Shown: one piece after another, positions 1 through 8,629 of the stretch
Numbering within the stretch: the stretch's first letter is position 1
Layout: each line of letters begins with the position of its first letter
From: JAWXBA01 sp048499805
GTDB lineage: Bacteria > Gemmatimonadota > Gemmatimonadetes > Gemmatimonadales > GWC2-71-9
Assembly (NCBI GenBank): GCA_048499805.1
Contig: JASNZF010000001.1
Span: forward strand, 310,001 to 374,000
Direction: 5' to 3'
Length of the DNA: 64,000 nucleotides
Notes under the pieces: model-generated
The model's database searches: none
The model's input: only the letters and a program-made list of their open reading frames with translations
Told to the model about the DNA's origin: nothing
Program-made: the position numbers and the translations under genes

Positions 1-1295
1 TGGCCCTGCTGCTTGCCTACGCCCCGCGGCTCGCCCGCGAGGGCAGCCTCGGCACCTGGATCTCCCAGGGGGTGGCGCGTGCCAGCGGCAGCCTGCGGCG
101 TCAACGGCTGCAGCGCGCGCTGGTGGTCGCCCAGATTGCCGTATCGGTGATCCTGCTGACGGCGGCGGGGCTCCTGACCCGGACGATGCAGCGGCTCTCG
201 GAGGTGGACACCGGCCTCACCGCCGACGAAGTGCTGACGATGGAGGTGCCGATCAGTGGCGGCGGCAGGAGTGACGCCGACACCAAGGCCCTGTATGACC
301 GGATGAAGTACGAGCTGGCCGGCCTCCCGGGGGTGCACACCGTCGGGGTCGGCTCGGTCATCCCGCTGCGACTGGCTGGGTTCCAGCTGGAGGTGAAGGC
401 CGAGGGTCGCGCCCTCGCGGCGGGGGAGGCGATGCCGCGGGCGGAGTTCCGGACCGCCAGTCCGGAGTACTTCCGGGCTGCCGGGATTCCGCTGCTGGCG
501 GGGCGCGAGTTCACCTCGACGGACATGGAGGGCTCCGGGCTGGTTGTGATCCTCAACGAGACCCTGGCCAAGCGCCTCTTCGGCGACCGGGATCCGATCG
601 GCCAGCGAGTGGCCTGGACCGGCGACGTCCTCCGCTTCATCCCGGTGAGTGGGGACTGGCGCACGGTGGTGGGCGTCGTCGGCGACACCAAGGATGGCGG
701 GCTCGACGCCGAGGCCCATCCCGCCCTGTTCCAGCCGTTTGCGCAGGAGCAGGTGTTCTCCGGTGGGCTGGTCATTCGCGCCGACCGCGATGCCGCGGGC
801 CTGGCACCGGCGGCGACCCGGATGGTGCGCAGCATCGCACCCCAGGACCCGATCGAGAACGTCCTGACCGTCGCCGAGATCAAGGACCAGAGCGTCGCCC
901 CCCGGCGGCTCAACGCCTCGCTCGTGGGGGCCTTCGGGATCCTGGCGGTTGTCATCGCGGCGGTCGGGATCGCCGGCGTCCTGGCCTTCTCGGTGAGCGC
1001 CCGGACCAACGAGATCGGGATCCGGATGAGCCTGGGCGCCGACGCCGGCCGGGTCCAGCGGATGGTGATCAGCGAGGGCGGCATCCTGCTGGCGCTGGGG
1101 CTGGTCCTCGGCGTGGCCGGGGCGCTCCTGGCCACCCGGGTGATCCAGGGGTTGCTCTTCGGGGTGGCCCCGCACGATCCGGTGACCCTTGGGGCGGTGG
1201 CGCTGGTCATGTTGGCGGTCGGCATCGGGGCGTGCTGGCTCCCCGCCCGACGAGCCGCCCGGGTGGACCCCGCCGTTGCGATGCGGGGGCAGTAA
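1..1295 (+). CDS. FtsX/MacB-type ABC transporter permease, 3' part
   Basis: The frame is open from base 3 to the TAA at 1293-1295, so this is the C-terminal part (about 430 residues) of a gene that begins before the window. It is an inner-membrane permease of the MacB/FtsX superfamily, probably half of the two-module ADOP type common in Acidobacteriota and Gemmatimonadota. Visible parts are the module linker RALVVAQIAVSVILL, which starts a transmembrane helix; a large extracytoplasmic MacB_PCD domain; and a final FtsX block with three helices, the usual EIGIRMSLGA turn and the typical PAVAMRGQ tail. The substrate cannot be deduced. No ATPase gene is adjacent inside the window. Confidence 0.85.
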   Translation, partial: ALLLAYAPRLAREGSLGTWISQGVARASGSLRRQRLQRALVVAQIAVSVILLTAAGLLTRTMQRLSEVDTGLTADEVLTMEVPISGGGRSDADTKALYDRMKYELAGLPGVHTVGVGSVIPLRLAGFQLEVKAEGRALAAGEAMPRAEFRTASPEYFRAAGIPLLAGREFTSTDMEGSGLVVILNETLAKRLFGDRDPIGQRVAWTGDVLRFIPVSGDWRTVVGVVGDTKDGGLDAEAHPALFQPFAQEQVFSGGLVIRADRDAAGLAPAATRMVRSIAPQDPIENVLTVAEIKDQSVAPRRLNASLVGAFGILAVVIAAVGIAGVLAFSVSARTNEIGIRMSLGADAGRVQRMVISEGGILLALGLVLGVAGALLATRVIQGLLFGVAPHDPVTLGAVALVMLAVGIGACWLPARRAARVDPAVAMRGQ

Positions 1296-1412
1296 CCCGG
1301 AGCGGGTGCGTTGCCCGGGGATGTGGCCCTCGTTCTGCGCTCGGGGTTGACGCCATTCCGACTGCCGCGGAGGCGCTGGTGACGCGACCCGCCACCCTTG
1401 GAGGGAAGGATC

Positions 1413-4136
1413 GTGGCCGCCCGACCCGTCCGGCCCGCTGAGGAACTGCCCCCCTACGCGCTCAGCCCGGCTGACCTCTGCCGACATCTCCATGCCTCCC
1501 TCTCGGGGCTGACCGCGGGGGAGGCGGCGGCCCGGTTGGCCGCGATTGGCCCCAACGAGGTCCGCCGGAGCGCGGGGCCTTCGGTGTGGGCCCTCCTCCT
1601 GCGCCAGTTCCGCAGCCTTCTCACCATCATCCTGCTCGTGGCCACGGCACTCTCCGCGGCGATGGGGCACGGGGTGGAGGCGCTCGCCATCACCGCGGTC
1701 GTCCTCTTTTCCGTCGTGCTGGGATTCATTCAGGAATACCGCGCTGAACGGGCCCTCGAGGCACTGCAGCAGATGGCCGTGCCCGCGGCGACGGTGGTCC
1801 GGGATGGCCGGCAGGTGGAGGTGCAGGCCCGATCGGTGGTGCCCGGCGATCTGCTGGTCCTGCGCGCCGGTCATCGGGTGGTCGCCGACGCCCGCCTGGT
1901 GGAGGCGGTGGACCTCGCGACGGAGGAAGCGGCGCTGACGGGGGAGTCCATTCCGGTAGCCAAGCACACGGATACCCTGGCCGAGGCCCCACTGGTGCCG
2001 GCTGACCAGCTGAACATGGCGTTCGCCGGCACGCTTGTGAGCCGGGGCCGGGGCCTGGCGCTGGTGGTGGCCACGGGCATGGAGACGGAGTTCGGCCGGA
2101 TCGCGCACCTCCTGGAAACGGTGCAATCGCCCCCGACACCGTTGCAGGCATACCTGGAGCGGCTCGGGCGTGCGCTGGCGCGGATGGCGCTGGTCGTGGT
2201 GGCGATGGTCGTGGCCATCGGGTTGTCCCGGGGGCAGCCGCTGATCGAGATGCTGGTGTTCGGCGTGGCCCTCGCGGTGGCGGTGGTGCCCGAAGTGCTC
2301 CCGGCCGTGGTCACCATCTCCCTTGCCGTCGGGGTGCAGCGCCTGGTACGGCGGCGGGCACTCATGCGGCGATTGCCGGCGGTGGAAACGCTGGGCAGCA
2401 CTTCTGTCATCTGTTCCGACAAGACCGGCACGCTGACGCGGAACGAGATGACGGTGCGCCAGATGCTGGTGGCAGGTGAGCTCGCGGCAGTCTCCGGGGC
2501 AGGCTACGCGCCGATCGGGGAGTGCCGATGGAACGGTCGGTTGGCCGGATGGTCCGGCCCGCCAGATGACCCCCTTCGTGGGCCGCTGGAGCGACTGCTA
2601 TCCGCTGCGGCCCTTTCCTCCGATGCCCGCCTGGAGCAGGACCCGGCCAGCGGGGACTGGTCGATCCAGGGAGACCCCACCGAAGCGGCCATGGTGGTGG
2701 CGGCGGCCAAGGCCGGGCTCTCCCAGGCGGGTCTCATGTCACGCTTCCCCCGGGTGGGTGAGATCCCGTTCGCGGCCGATCGCATGCGAATGACCACGGT
2801 GCATGCGACCCCACTCGGCATCGTCGCGCATGCCAAGGGCGCTCCGGAGGTCATCCTCCCGGACTGCGCCCGCCAGATGTTGCTCACGGGAGATGCCGTG
2901 CTCGGCGAATCGGCCCGTGCGGCCGTCCTGGCGGCGGGGCAGTTGATGGCCAGCACAGGGCACCGGGTGCTGGCGGTGGCGTCGGGTGCGGGGCCGACTC
3001 TGGAGGCCGCCGAAGGGGATCTGACCCTCCTGGGGCTGGTGGGGATCATGGATCCACCTCGGGACGAGGCCCGGGCTGCCGTCCAGCGCTGCCAGGAGGC
3101 GGGGGTCCGCGTGGTGATGATCACCGGCGATCACCCACTCACCGCCCAGGCCGTGGCCCGGGAGCTCGGTCTGCTGGGCCAGGGGCGAATCATGACGGGT
3201 CCCGAGCTGGCTCTGCTCTCGGATCGCCAGCTGCAGGCCGATATCCGGAACGTGGAGGTGTTCGCGCGGATGTCGCCGACCCACAAGCTGCGGATCGTGT
3301 CGGCGTTGCAGGGGGTGGGCGAGGTGGTGGCGATGACGGGGGACGGCGTCAATGATGCGCCCGCGCTCAAGCAGGCGGACATCGGCGTCGCCATGGGGGC
3401 TGGCGGAACGGATGTGGCGCGGGAAGCCGCGGCACTGACGCTGACCGACGACAACTTCGCGACCATCGTGGCCGCGGTGGAGGAAGGGCGCGGCATCATC
3501 GGCAATATCCGCAAGTACCTGATGTTCCTGCTCTCCTCCAACGTGGGCGAAATCGGACTGATCACGATCGCGGCGATGGCGGGACTGCCCATGCCACTGA
3601 CCGCCGTCCAGATCCTGTACGTGAACCTGGCCACCGACGGATTGCCGGCGCTGGCGCTGGCCATGGATCCACCCGAGGCGGATCTCATGCGGCGCCGCCC
3701 CCGTCCCAGGGGAGCGGGTATCTTTACGCGACCGATGATCCTGCTCATGCTGGTGGGGGGCGTCTGGTCGGCGCTAGTCAACCTGGCGGTCTTTGTGTGG
3801 GCCCTGCGGAGCGGTCGGGACATGGTCGACGCGATGACGCTGACCTTTGCTTCCCTGGTGCTGATCCAGCTGGTCAAGGCGTTCAATTTCCGGTCTGATC
3901 ACCGACCGGTGTATGAGCGTCCCCTGGCCAATCGATGGCTCGACCTCGCGGTTGCCTGGGAACTGGGGCTGTTGGTCCTAGTTGTCCAGTGGTCGGTCCT
4001 CCAACGACCGTTCGGTACCGCCGGCCTGGGCGTGAAGGACTGGCTGCTCGTCGCCGGGGTGGCGTTGACCGTGGCGCCGATCCTGGAGGCGATGAAGTGG
4101 GCCGGGCGGCGGGGATGGCTTGGCGCGTATGATTGA
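1413..4136 (+). CDS. P-type cation-transporting ATPase (P2/Ca2+-type)
   Basis: A 907-residue inner-membrane pump that drives cation transport by ATP hydrolysis. It has an N-terminal cation-ATPase domain, an actuator domain with TGES, the M4 ion-binding sequence PEVLP at residues 293-297, the phosphorylated Asp336 in DKTGTLT, the hinge TGDGVNDAP near residue 642, and a C-terminal helix bundle with the P2A signature NLATDGLPALAL. PacL/SERCA-type pumps usually have PEGLP, so PEVLP is a small deviation and the ion (Ca2+, Mg2+ or Mn2+) stays open. GTG at 1413 is preferred over an upstream TTG at 1398 because the Shine-Dalgarno-like GAGGGAAGGA lies directly before it. It stands alone, with 117 bp upstream. 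Confidence 0.9.
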   Translation: MAARPVRPAEELPPYALSPADLCRHLHASLSGLTAGEAAARLAAIGPNEVRRSAGPSVWALLLRQFRSLLTIILLVATALSAAMGHGVEALAITAVVLFSVVLGFIQEYRAERALEALQQMAVPAATVVRDGRQVEVQARSVVPGDLLVLRAGHRVVADARLVEAVDLATEEAALTGESIPVAKHTDTLAEAPLVPADQLNMAFAGTLVSRGRGLALVVATGMETEFGRIAHLLETVQSPPTPLQAYLERLGRALARMALVVVAMVVAIGLSRGQPLIEMLVFGVALAVAVVPEVLPAVVTISLAVGVQRLVRRRALMRRLPAVETLGSTSVICSDKTGTLTRNEMTVRQMLVAGELAAVSGAGYAPIGECRWNGRLAGWSGPPDDPLRGPLERLLSAAALSSDARLEQDPASGDWSIQGDPTEAAMVVAAAKAGLSQAGLMSRFPRVGEIPFAADRMRMTTVHATPLGIVAHAKGAPEVILPDCARQMLLTGDAVLGESARAAVLAAGQLMASTGHRVLAVASGAGPTLEAAEGDLTLLGLVGIMDPPRDEARAAVQRCQEAGVRVVMITGDHPLTAQAVARELGLLGQGRIMTGPELALLSDRQLQADIRNVEVFARMSPTHKLRIVSALQGVGEVVAMTGDGVNDAPALKQADIGVAMGAGGTDVAREAAALTLTDDNFATIVAAVEEGRGIIGNIRKYLMFLLSSNVGEIGLITIAAMAGLPMPLTAVQILYVNLATDGLPALALAMDPPEADLMRRRPRPRGAGIFTRPMILLMLVGGVWSALVNLAVFVWALRSGRDMVDAMTLTFASLVLIQLVKAFNFRSDHRPVYERPLANRWLDLAVAWELGLLVLVVQWSVLQRPFGTAGLGVKDWLLVAGVALTVAPILEAMKWAGRRGWLGAYD

Positions 4137-4166
4137 GGGATGGATTCACCCAGACGCGGTGGAGGA

Positions 4167-4658
4167 ATGATGACCGGGCTTCGGTGTGCAGCGCTTGGTG
4201 GCACCCTCGTGGCCTTGTTGGCCGCGGGTTGCGAGGTCCGTGGGGAGGTGGAAGAACCCTTACCCGTGTTCCTGAACTCCGGCGCGGTCCTGCCCGCCAC
4301 GCTCCCGTTCTCCGAGGGGGTTCGCCTCGGCTCCCTGGTGCTCCTCTCGGGCCAGATCGGGGTGAAGCCGGGGACCCTGGAACTGGTGCCGGGAGGGATG
4401 CCCGCCGAGGCCCGGCAGACCATGGAAAACATCCGCGCCAGCCTCGAGGCGAACGGCCTGACCATGGCCAATATCGTGAAGTGCACGGTGATGCTGGCGG
4501 ACATGTCGGAGTGGGGTGCGTTCAACGAGATCTATGGCACCTACTTTGCGGCTCCCTATCTTGCCAGGAGCGCCTTCGGAACCTCCGGGCTCGCGCTGGG
4601 CGCACGGGTCGAGGTCGAGTGCATCGCCTCGGCACCCGGCAATCGGAGGCCGCAGTAG
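4167..4658 (+). CDS. RidA/YjgF-family lipoprotein
   Basis: About 163 residues: a lipoprotein signal peptide with lipobox LLAAGC, then a RidA (YjgF/L-PSP) domain covering most of the chain. Canonical RidA hydrolyses reactive enamine/imine intermediates using an Arg that holds the substrate carboxylate, just before the final strand. Here the region reads GTSGLALGARVEVE, so the Arg appears replaced by Gly. That points to a non-deaminase Rid subgroup. A lipid-anchored, exported form is unusual, because most family members are cytosolic. GGAGGA at 4161-4166 precedes two adjacent ATGs (4167 and 4170). An ATG at 4140 is also in frame but would add a long basic leader. It lies 30 bp after the ATPase and may be cotranscribed. 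Confidence 0.75.
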   Translation: MMTGLRCAALGGTLVALLAAGCEVRGEVEEPLPVFLNSGAVLPATLPFSEGVRLGSLVLLSGQIGVKPGTLELVPGGMPAEARQTMENIRASLEANGLTMANIVKCTVMLADMSEWGAFNEIYGTYFAAPYLARSAFGTSGLALGARVEVECIASAPGNRRPQ

Positions 4659-4737
4659 GCGTGTTCGGGGCATTGTGCACGGTGGCACGGCTGACTGCGT
4701 CACCATGGGTCTGGCGCGCCGGTCACCCCAGGGCGGT

Positions 4738-4766
4738 TTGACTCGCCCTCGCCTCCAGACGATACT
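4738..4766 (+). promoter_or_regulatory. Sigma70-type promoter of the bactofilin gene
   Basis: TTGACT (4738-4743), a 17-bp spacer, then GATACT (4761-4766). The predicted start of transcription is about 25 bp before the ATG at 4798, with a CAGGAG ribosome site between. Seen directly; activity is inferred. Confidence 0.65.
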
Positions 4767-4797
4767 CACCTCAATCTTCGTGTCAGGAGCAGCAACC

Positions 4798-5298
4798 ATG
4801 GCCATCTTTGGGAAGGACCACCCCCCCGCCAAGAAGGAACCCGCACCCATGCCACCCACTGCCACCCCCGAGGTCCGGAACGAGGTCTCGCCGATCGCGG
4901 AGCCACCCCGCCGCCAACCCGAGCGCGAGGTCAAGGAGTCGGTCATTGCCGCCGGGCTGGTGATCGAGGGCAAGATTGAGGGCAGCGGCCACGTCCGGAT
5001 CGCCGGTCGCTTCCAGGGTGACATCCACGTCCAGGGCGACCTCACGATTGCGGCAGGCGCCAAGGTCACCGGCTCCGTCCGGGCGGTGGCGGTGGTGATC
5101 GGGGGGGAGCTCGACGGCAACATCGACTCGGCCTCCCGGGTCGAGCTCCTGGCCACGGGGGTCCTCAATGGCGACCTGAAGGCAGGCTCGCTCACCGTGG
5201 CAGCGGGATCCCGAATGCGCGGCCAGGTGGAGTTCGGGTGGGAAGAGAAGCCGAGTGCCCGTGGTGGAGTCCTGGCGGGGGCTGTCGCCACTCCATGA
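4798..5298 (+). CDS. Bactofilin (polymer-forming cytoskeletal protein)
   Basis: A 166-residue bactofilin. These proteins polymerise without nucleotide into filaments that mark sites of wall growth or appendages, usually at the inner membrane. Residues 1-55 form a Pro/Lys/Glu-rich tail. Residues about 60-150 are the DUF583 right-handed beta-helix with repeating G-x-I-x-G turns (VIEGKIEGSGHVRIAGRFQG, GSVRAVAVVIGGELDGNI). The C terminus is a short flexible tail. ATG at 4798 has CAGGAG in front and its own promoter. The next gene starts inside its stop codon (ATGA), so the two are translationally coupled. No M23 peptidase, a frequent bactofilin partner, is adjacent. Confidence 0.9.
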   Translation: MAIFGKDHPPAKKEPAPMPPTATPEVRNEVSPIAEPPRRQPEREVKESVIAAGLVIEGKIEGSGHVRIAGRFQGDIHVQGDLTIAAGAKVTGSVRAVAVVIGGELDGNIDSASRVELLATGVLNGDLKAGSLTVAAGSRMRGQVEFGWEEKPSARGGVLAGAVATP

Positions 5299-5660
5299 GC
5301 ACGGCCCGCACGGGGGTGGCCGGCAGCACCCGCACCTGCCCGCACTGCCGGGCGGTGATCCTGGAAAGCAGCAGCGTCTGCCCCTCGTGTCGCCACCACC
5401 TGCGTTTCGATCCCTCGGCCGCCAAGGGTACCACCCGGACCGAGACGGCGCTGAGCGTGGAGGGAACGATTCGCCATCCACCCGGTGCGCCCCCGTGGGA
5501 GTACGCGGTGGTGGTGGCGATCCGGAATGCCCGTGGTGAGGAGGTGGCGCGCCAGGTGGTGGGGGTGGGGGCACTCCAACCGTCCGACGAGCGCGTCTTC
5601 TCGCTCAGCGTCGAGGTGTTCGTGCCCCAGGAGTCCGTTTCCCGGAGCGAGGACGGCTGA
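5295..5660 (+). CDS. Small zinc-ribbon protein, unknown function
   Basis: A 121-residue protein. Residues about 14-35 form a zinc ribbon with CPHC and CPSC knuckles. The rest is a predicted beta-rich domain (WEYAVVVAIRNARGEEVARQ...) with no match I recognise. The start ATG overlaps the bactofilin TGA by four bases, so it is cotranscribed and probably coupled to bactofilin. It might help place or cap bactofilin filaments, but that rests only on gene position. It ends 18 bp before the convergent sulfatase-like gene. Confidence 0.7.
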   Translation: MSTARTGVAGSTRTCPHCRAVILESSSVCPSCRHHLRFDPSAAKGTTRTETALSVEGTIRHPPGAPPWEYAVVVAIRNARGEEVARQVVGVGALQPSDERVFSLSVEVFVPQESVSRSEDG

Positions 5661-5678
5661 AGGCCCCGGGGTCTTCTT

Positions 5679-7751
5679 CTAGTCTGGCGGAGAGCGGAGC
5701 CAGGCCTCGAGTTGCGCCCGCAGCGAGTCGCGCAGGCCGGCATAGGCGGGGTCATCCACCAGATTGACCAGCGCCAGCGGATCCCGCCGGTGCTGGTAGA
5801 GTTGTTCCCCACCCCCGTTGACCATCACGAACTGCATCGAGTCGGTGACCACGGAGGCGAAGCGACCTTCGCGGGAATACGCCGCGGCGGGGCCCCGGTC
5901 GGTGGTCGTCTCCTGCCAGAGTTCGGCGAGCGACTCCCCCCCGAGTCGGGGATCGGGCTCACCCGTCAGGTCGAGGATGGTGGCGGGAATCCGGTGAACC
6001 TCCACCGGCGCGGCAATCTCCCCCCCGATGGCCTCGATGCCGGCCCCCGCAATGACCAACGGGACGTGAACCACCGGCATCGCGACCGGTCCGCCGTGCC
6101 CCAGTCCATCCTGCTCCCCGAATTCCTCGCCGTGGTCGGCCGTCACGATGACCAGGGTGTTCTCATGCAATCCCCGCTCCTCCAGCGCCGCCATCAGTGC
6201 GCCGAGCCGGTCATCGAGGTACGCGATGCTGGACTCGTAGGCCGTCAACAGTTGGTCCATCTCCTCGGGGGTGTAGTCCGCTGCCTCCCGGTCGGCGCCG
6301 ACCCAGTAGGGTCCGGGTTGGTCGGTGAACCGGGAGGGCCATGGTGGCGGGGGGCGGTACGGGTTGTGGGCGTCGAAGTAGTTCAGGAAGGCAAAGAACG
6401 GCCGTGCCTCGCGGTGGTCGAGCCAGTGCAGGAATCGGGAATTGATCCGGTCGGCGTCCACCCGGCGAAGGGTCTGGTGGTCCCCCAGGACCTGTTCCCG
6501 GAACGGCTCCACCACGTGCCGTGCGAGCCAGGAATGGATGATGACCGTCCCGGGCATGAGGGGCTGGTCCTCCCAGCGACCGAAGCCCCGATCCAGGCCA
6601 TAGAGGTCGGAGAGGTACTTGGTGTTGGCGACGAAGCCGGCGGTGGCGTAGCCCCGGTCGGTGAGGACCTCCGCAAGGACCGGAAAGCGATCATCGAGCG
6701 GCGTGTTCCAGTCCACCTCGAGCGCCCGAGCATCCCGTCCGGTGAACATCGCGCCGTGGGTGGGCAAGGTCCACGGGGCCGGGGTGATCGCCCGCTGAAA
6801 CCAGAGCCCCTCGCGCGCCAGCTGCTCCAGGACGGGTGTGGTGGGCCGCCGGCCGCCGTGCAGGCTGGTACTCGCGGCCCGCTCGGTGTCGAGTACGATG
6901 AAGAGGACGTTGGGTACCCCGGCAGGCGCGGGACCGGCCGCCACCAGCTGCCGCCGCTCGCGCAGCACCTCCAGCACCGGGACCGTCACCCCCGCGACGA
7001 CGATCAGGCCCACCAGCGCGGGCATGCTCCCGCGGACCATGCCCCACACCTCGCCGGCCCCCGGCGAGAGCTGGCGGCTGGCCTGCAGGGCGACACCCAG
7101 GCCCAGCACCACTGCGGCGAGGATGTGAATGCGCCCGGTGACCATGAGGAGTGCCACCGCTGCCAGCCCCAACAGGATTCCGATCCAGGTCCTTGGCGGG
7201 ACGCGGGGCAGGAGTCGGGCGGCGAGCAGGAGGAGTGCCCCGGCCAGCAGGAAGACCAGAAGGTTGGCGAACGGGGACATCCAGACGGCGTGCTGGCTGA
7301 TCCCGATGACTCCAGGGGTCTCGCGCCCCTGGAAGAAGACTCGCAGGACATAGTACCACGCCTCGCCCACACCCGTGAGGAGGCCGATCCACGCTGCCGT
7401 CAGCAGCATCCTGCCCGTGGTCCTCGCCGGCGTTGCCGCGGCGGCCGGATCCCCGGCGGACCGCCGCAGGCTGTGGCGGGCAAGGAGGCCGGCGACGATC
7501 ACCAGCAGGAGGGTCCAGGCGACCACCACGAGGCCTGGGGCGATCTTCGCCCAGGTCTCGAGGTAGCCCTCCACGCCCCCTTCCCCCCGCCCAGGCATGA
7601 AGCGACCCAGGAAGGGGATGGTGCCAGAGTAGGCCCCGCGAATCAGGATCGGAACACCCCGGGTGAGCGCCCCCCACGCGAGCAGCGCAAGCAGCAGCCC
7701 GCCCGTCCATGCCACCAGGGCGGCACCCGGTCGACGGCCAATGGGGCTCAC
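5679..7751 (-). CDS. Membrane AP-superfamily (sulfatase-like) enzyme with Thr nucleophile
   Basis: A 690-residue protein. The first 275 residues hold several transmembrane helices, and an extracytoplasmic sulfatase-fold domain follows (metal-binding LDTERA, TADHGEEFGE). The nucleophile motif is APWTLPTHGAMFTG, with Thr328 where true sulfatases have the Cys or Ser that becomes formylglycine (CxPxR). Thr at this place is typical of LtaS/EptA-like phosphoglycerol or phosphoethanolamine transferases and phosphodiesterases. A transferase or phosphodiesterase acting on an envelope polymer or lipid is therefore more likely than a sulfatase. GTG at 7751 overlaps the cysD stop (GTGA). It is the last gene of the sulfate-activation operon, which suggests a shared product. 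Confidence 0.8.
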   Translation of the reverse strand: MSPIGRRPGAALVAWTGGLLLALLAWGALTRGVPILIRGAYSGTIPFLGRFMPGRGEGGVEGYLETWAKIAPGLVVVAWTLLLVIVAGLLARHSLRRSAGDPAAAATPARTTGRMLLTAAWIGLLTGVGEAWYYVLRVFFQGRETPGVIGISQHAVWMSPFANLLVFLLAGALLLLAARLLPRVPPRTWIGILLGLAAVALLMVTGRIHILAAVVLGLGVALQASRQLSPGAGEVWGMVRGSMPALVGLIVVAGVTVPVLEVLRERRQLVAAGPAPAGVPNVLFIVLDTERAASTSLHGGRRPTTPVLEQLAREGLWFQRAITPAPWTLPTHGAMFTGRDARALEVDWNTPLDDRFPVLAEVLTDRGYATAGFVANTKYLSDLYGLDRGFGRWEDQPLMPGTVIIHSWLARHVVEPFREQVLGDHQTLRRVDADRINSRFLHWLDHREARPFFAFLNYFDAHNPYRPPPPWPSRFTDQPGPYWVGADREAADYTPEEMDQLLTAYESSIAYLDDRLGALMAALEERGLHENTLVIVTADHGEEFGEQDGLGHGGPVAMPVVHVPLVIAGAGIEAIGGEIAAPVEVHRIPATILDLTGEPDPRLGGESLAELWQETTTDRGPAAAYSREGRFASVVTDSMQFVMVNGGGEQLYQHRRDPLALVNLVDDPAYAGLRDSLRAQLEAWLRSPPD

Positions 7752-8629
7752 ATGTACCCGTCTTTCCGCAGGGTCTCCAGTCCGCCGCCATCGTCCTTGT
7801 CCTGGGCGCGGCCGGACCGCTCGGCGATGTTGGCGAACTTGCCGGTCCGCAGCTCGGCGATGATCTCCGACACGTTGCGGGCGCCCGACTGCACCGCGAG
7901 GGTGCAGGGGCCACAGCCGAGCGAGCGGTACCGGGTGCCATCGCCCTGGTCATAGTACAGCGACACGGTGGGGATCGCCTCGCGCTCGATGTACTCCCAG
8001 ATGTTGAGCTCCGTCCAGTCGAGCAGCGGGTGGATCCGGAGGTGGGTGCCGGGCGCGAAATCGGTCTTGTACTGGTTCCAGAACTCGGGGGGCTGGTCGC
8101 CAACGTCCCACCCCGACTCCTGGTTGCGTGGCGAGAAGTAGCGCTCCTTGGACCGGCTCCCCTCCTCGTCGGCGCGGGCGCCCACGATCACCCCCGTGAA
8201 CGGCTCGCGATTCGGGTCGGGCTCCCAGGTCCGCCGGGCCACGTTGAACCGGTACCGCGGCCACGCCCCGGAAAGGGTGTGCTTCAGCGCCTCGGTCTTG
8301 AGCAGTCCACAGCAGGTGATCCGGTCCACCGCCCCGTCGGGAAAGGTGCGCCCGGCGCGCAGCGCCTCCTCGTGCTGGCCGTAGATGATGTTGAGGTTCC
8401 ACTCGGCGGCCAGGGTGTCCCGGTACCGGATCATTTCGGGAATCTTGAACGAAGTGTCGATGTGCACCAACGGGAACGGGACGTGCCCGAAGAACGCCTT
8501 GCGCGCGAGCCAGAGCAGGACCGTGCTGTCCTTGCCGATCGACCAGAGCATGCAGAGGCTCTTGAAGTTCGCATACGCCTCGCGGAGGATGTGCACGCTC
8601 CGGTGCTCCAGCTGGTCCAGGTGGTCCAT
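7748..8629 (-). CDS. cysD: Sulfate adenylyltransferase subunit 2
   Basis: A 293-residue cytosolic protein, full length for CysD. With CysN it makes adenosine 5'-phosphosulfate (APS) from ATP and sulfate. It has the PP-loop signature SIGKDSTVLL near residue 32, the family blocks PLVHIDTSFKIPEM, VGARADEEGSRSKER and NIWEYIEREAIP, and the C-terminal YRSLGCGPCTLAV. ATG at 8629 overlaps the cysC stop (ATGA), and its own stop overlaps the GTG of the sulfatase-like gene. Its partner cysN lies three genes upstream in the same transcript. Confidence 0.95.
   Translation of the reverse strand: MDHLDQLEHRSVHILREAYANFKSLCMLWSIGKDSTVLLWLARKAFFGHVPFPLVHIDTSFKIPEMIRYRDTLAAEWNLNIIYGQHEEALRAGRTFPDGAVDRITCCGLLKTEALKHTLSGAWPRYRFNVARRTWEPDPNREPFTGVIVGARADEEGSRSKERYFSPRNQESGWDVGDQPPEFWNQYKTDFAPGTHLRIHPLLDWTELNIWEYIEREAIPTVSLYYDQGDGTRYRSLGCGPCTLAVQSGARNVSEIIAELRTGKFANIAERSGRAQDKDDGGGLETLRKDGYM

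Noticed and set aside
5679..7751. True sulfatase
   Set aside because: The CxPxR/SxPxR formylglycine motif is absent; Thr328 stands at the nucleophile position, as in phosphotransferases and phosphodiesterases.
5712..7955. 747-residue frame on the plus strand opposite the sulfatase-like gene
   Set aside because: Composition is that of a GC-rich antisense shadow (Arg/Gly/Pro/Gln-rich, no domain), and it spans the real operon junction.
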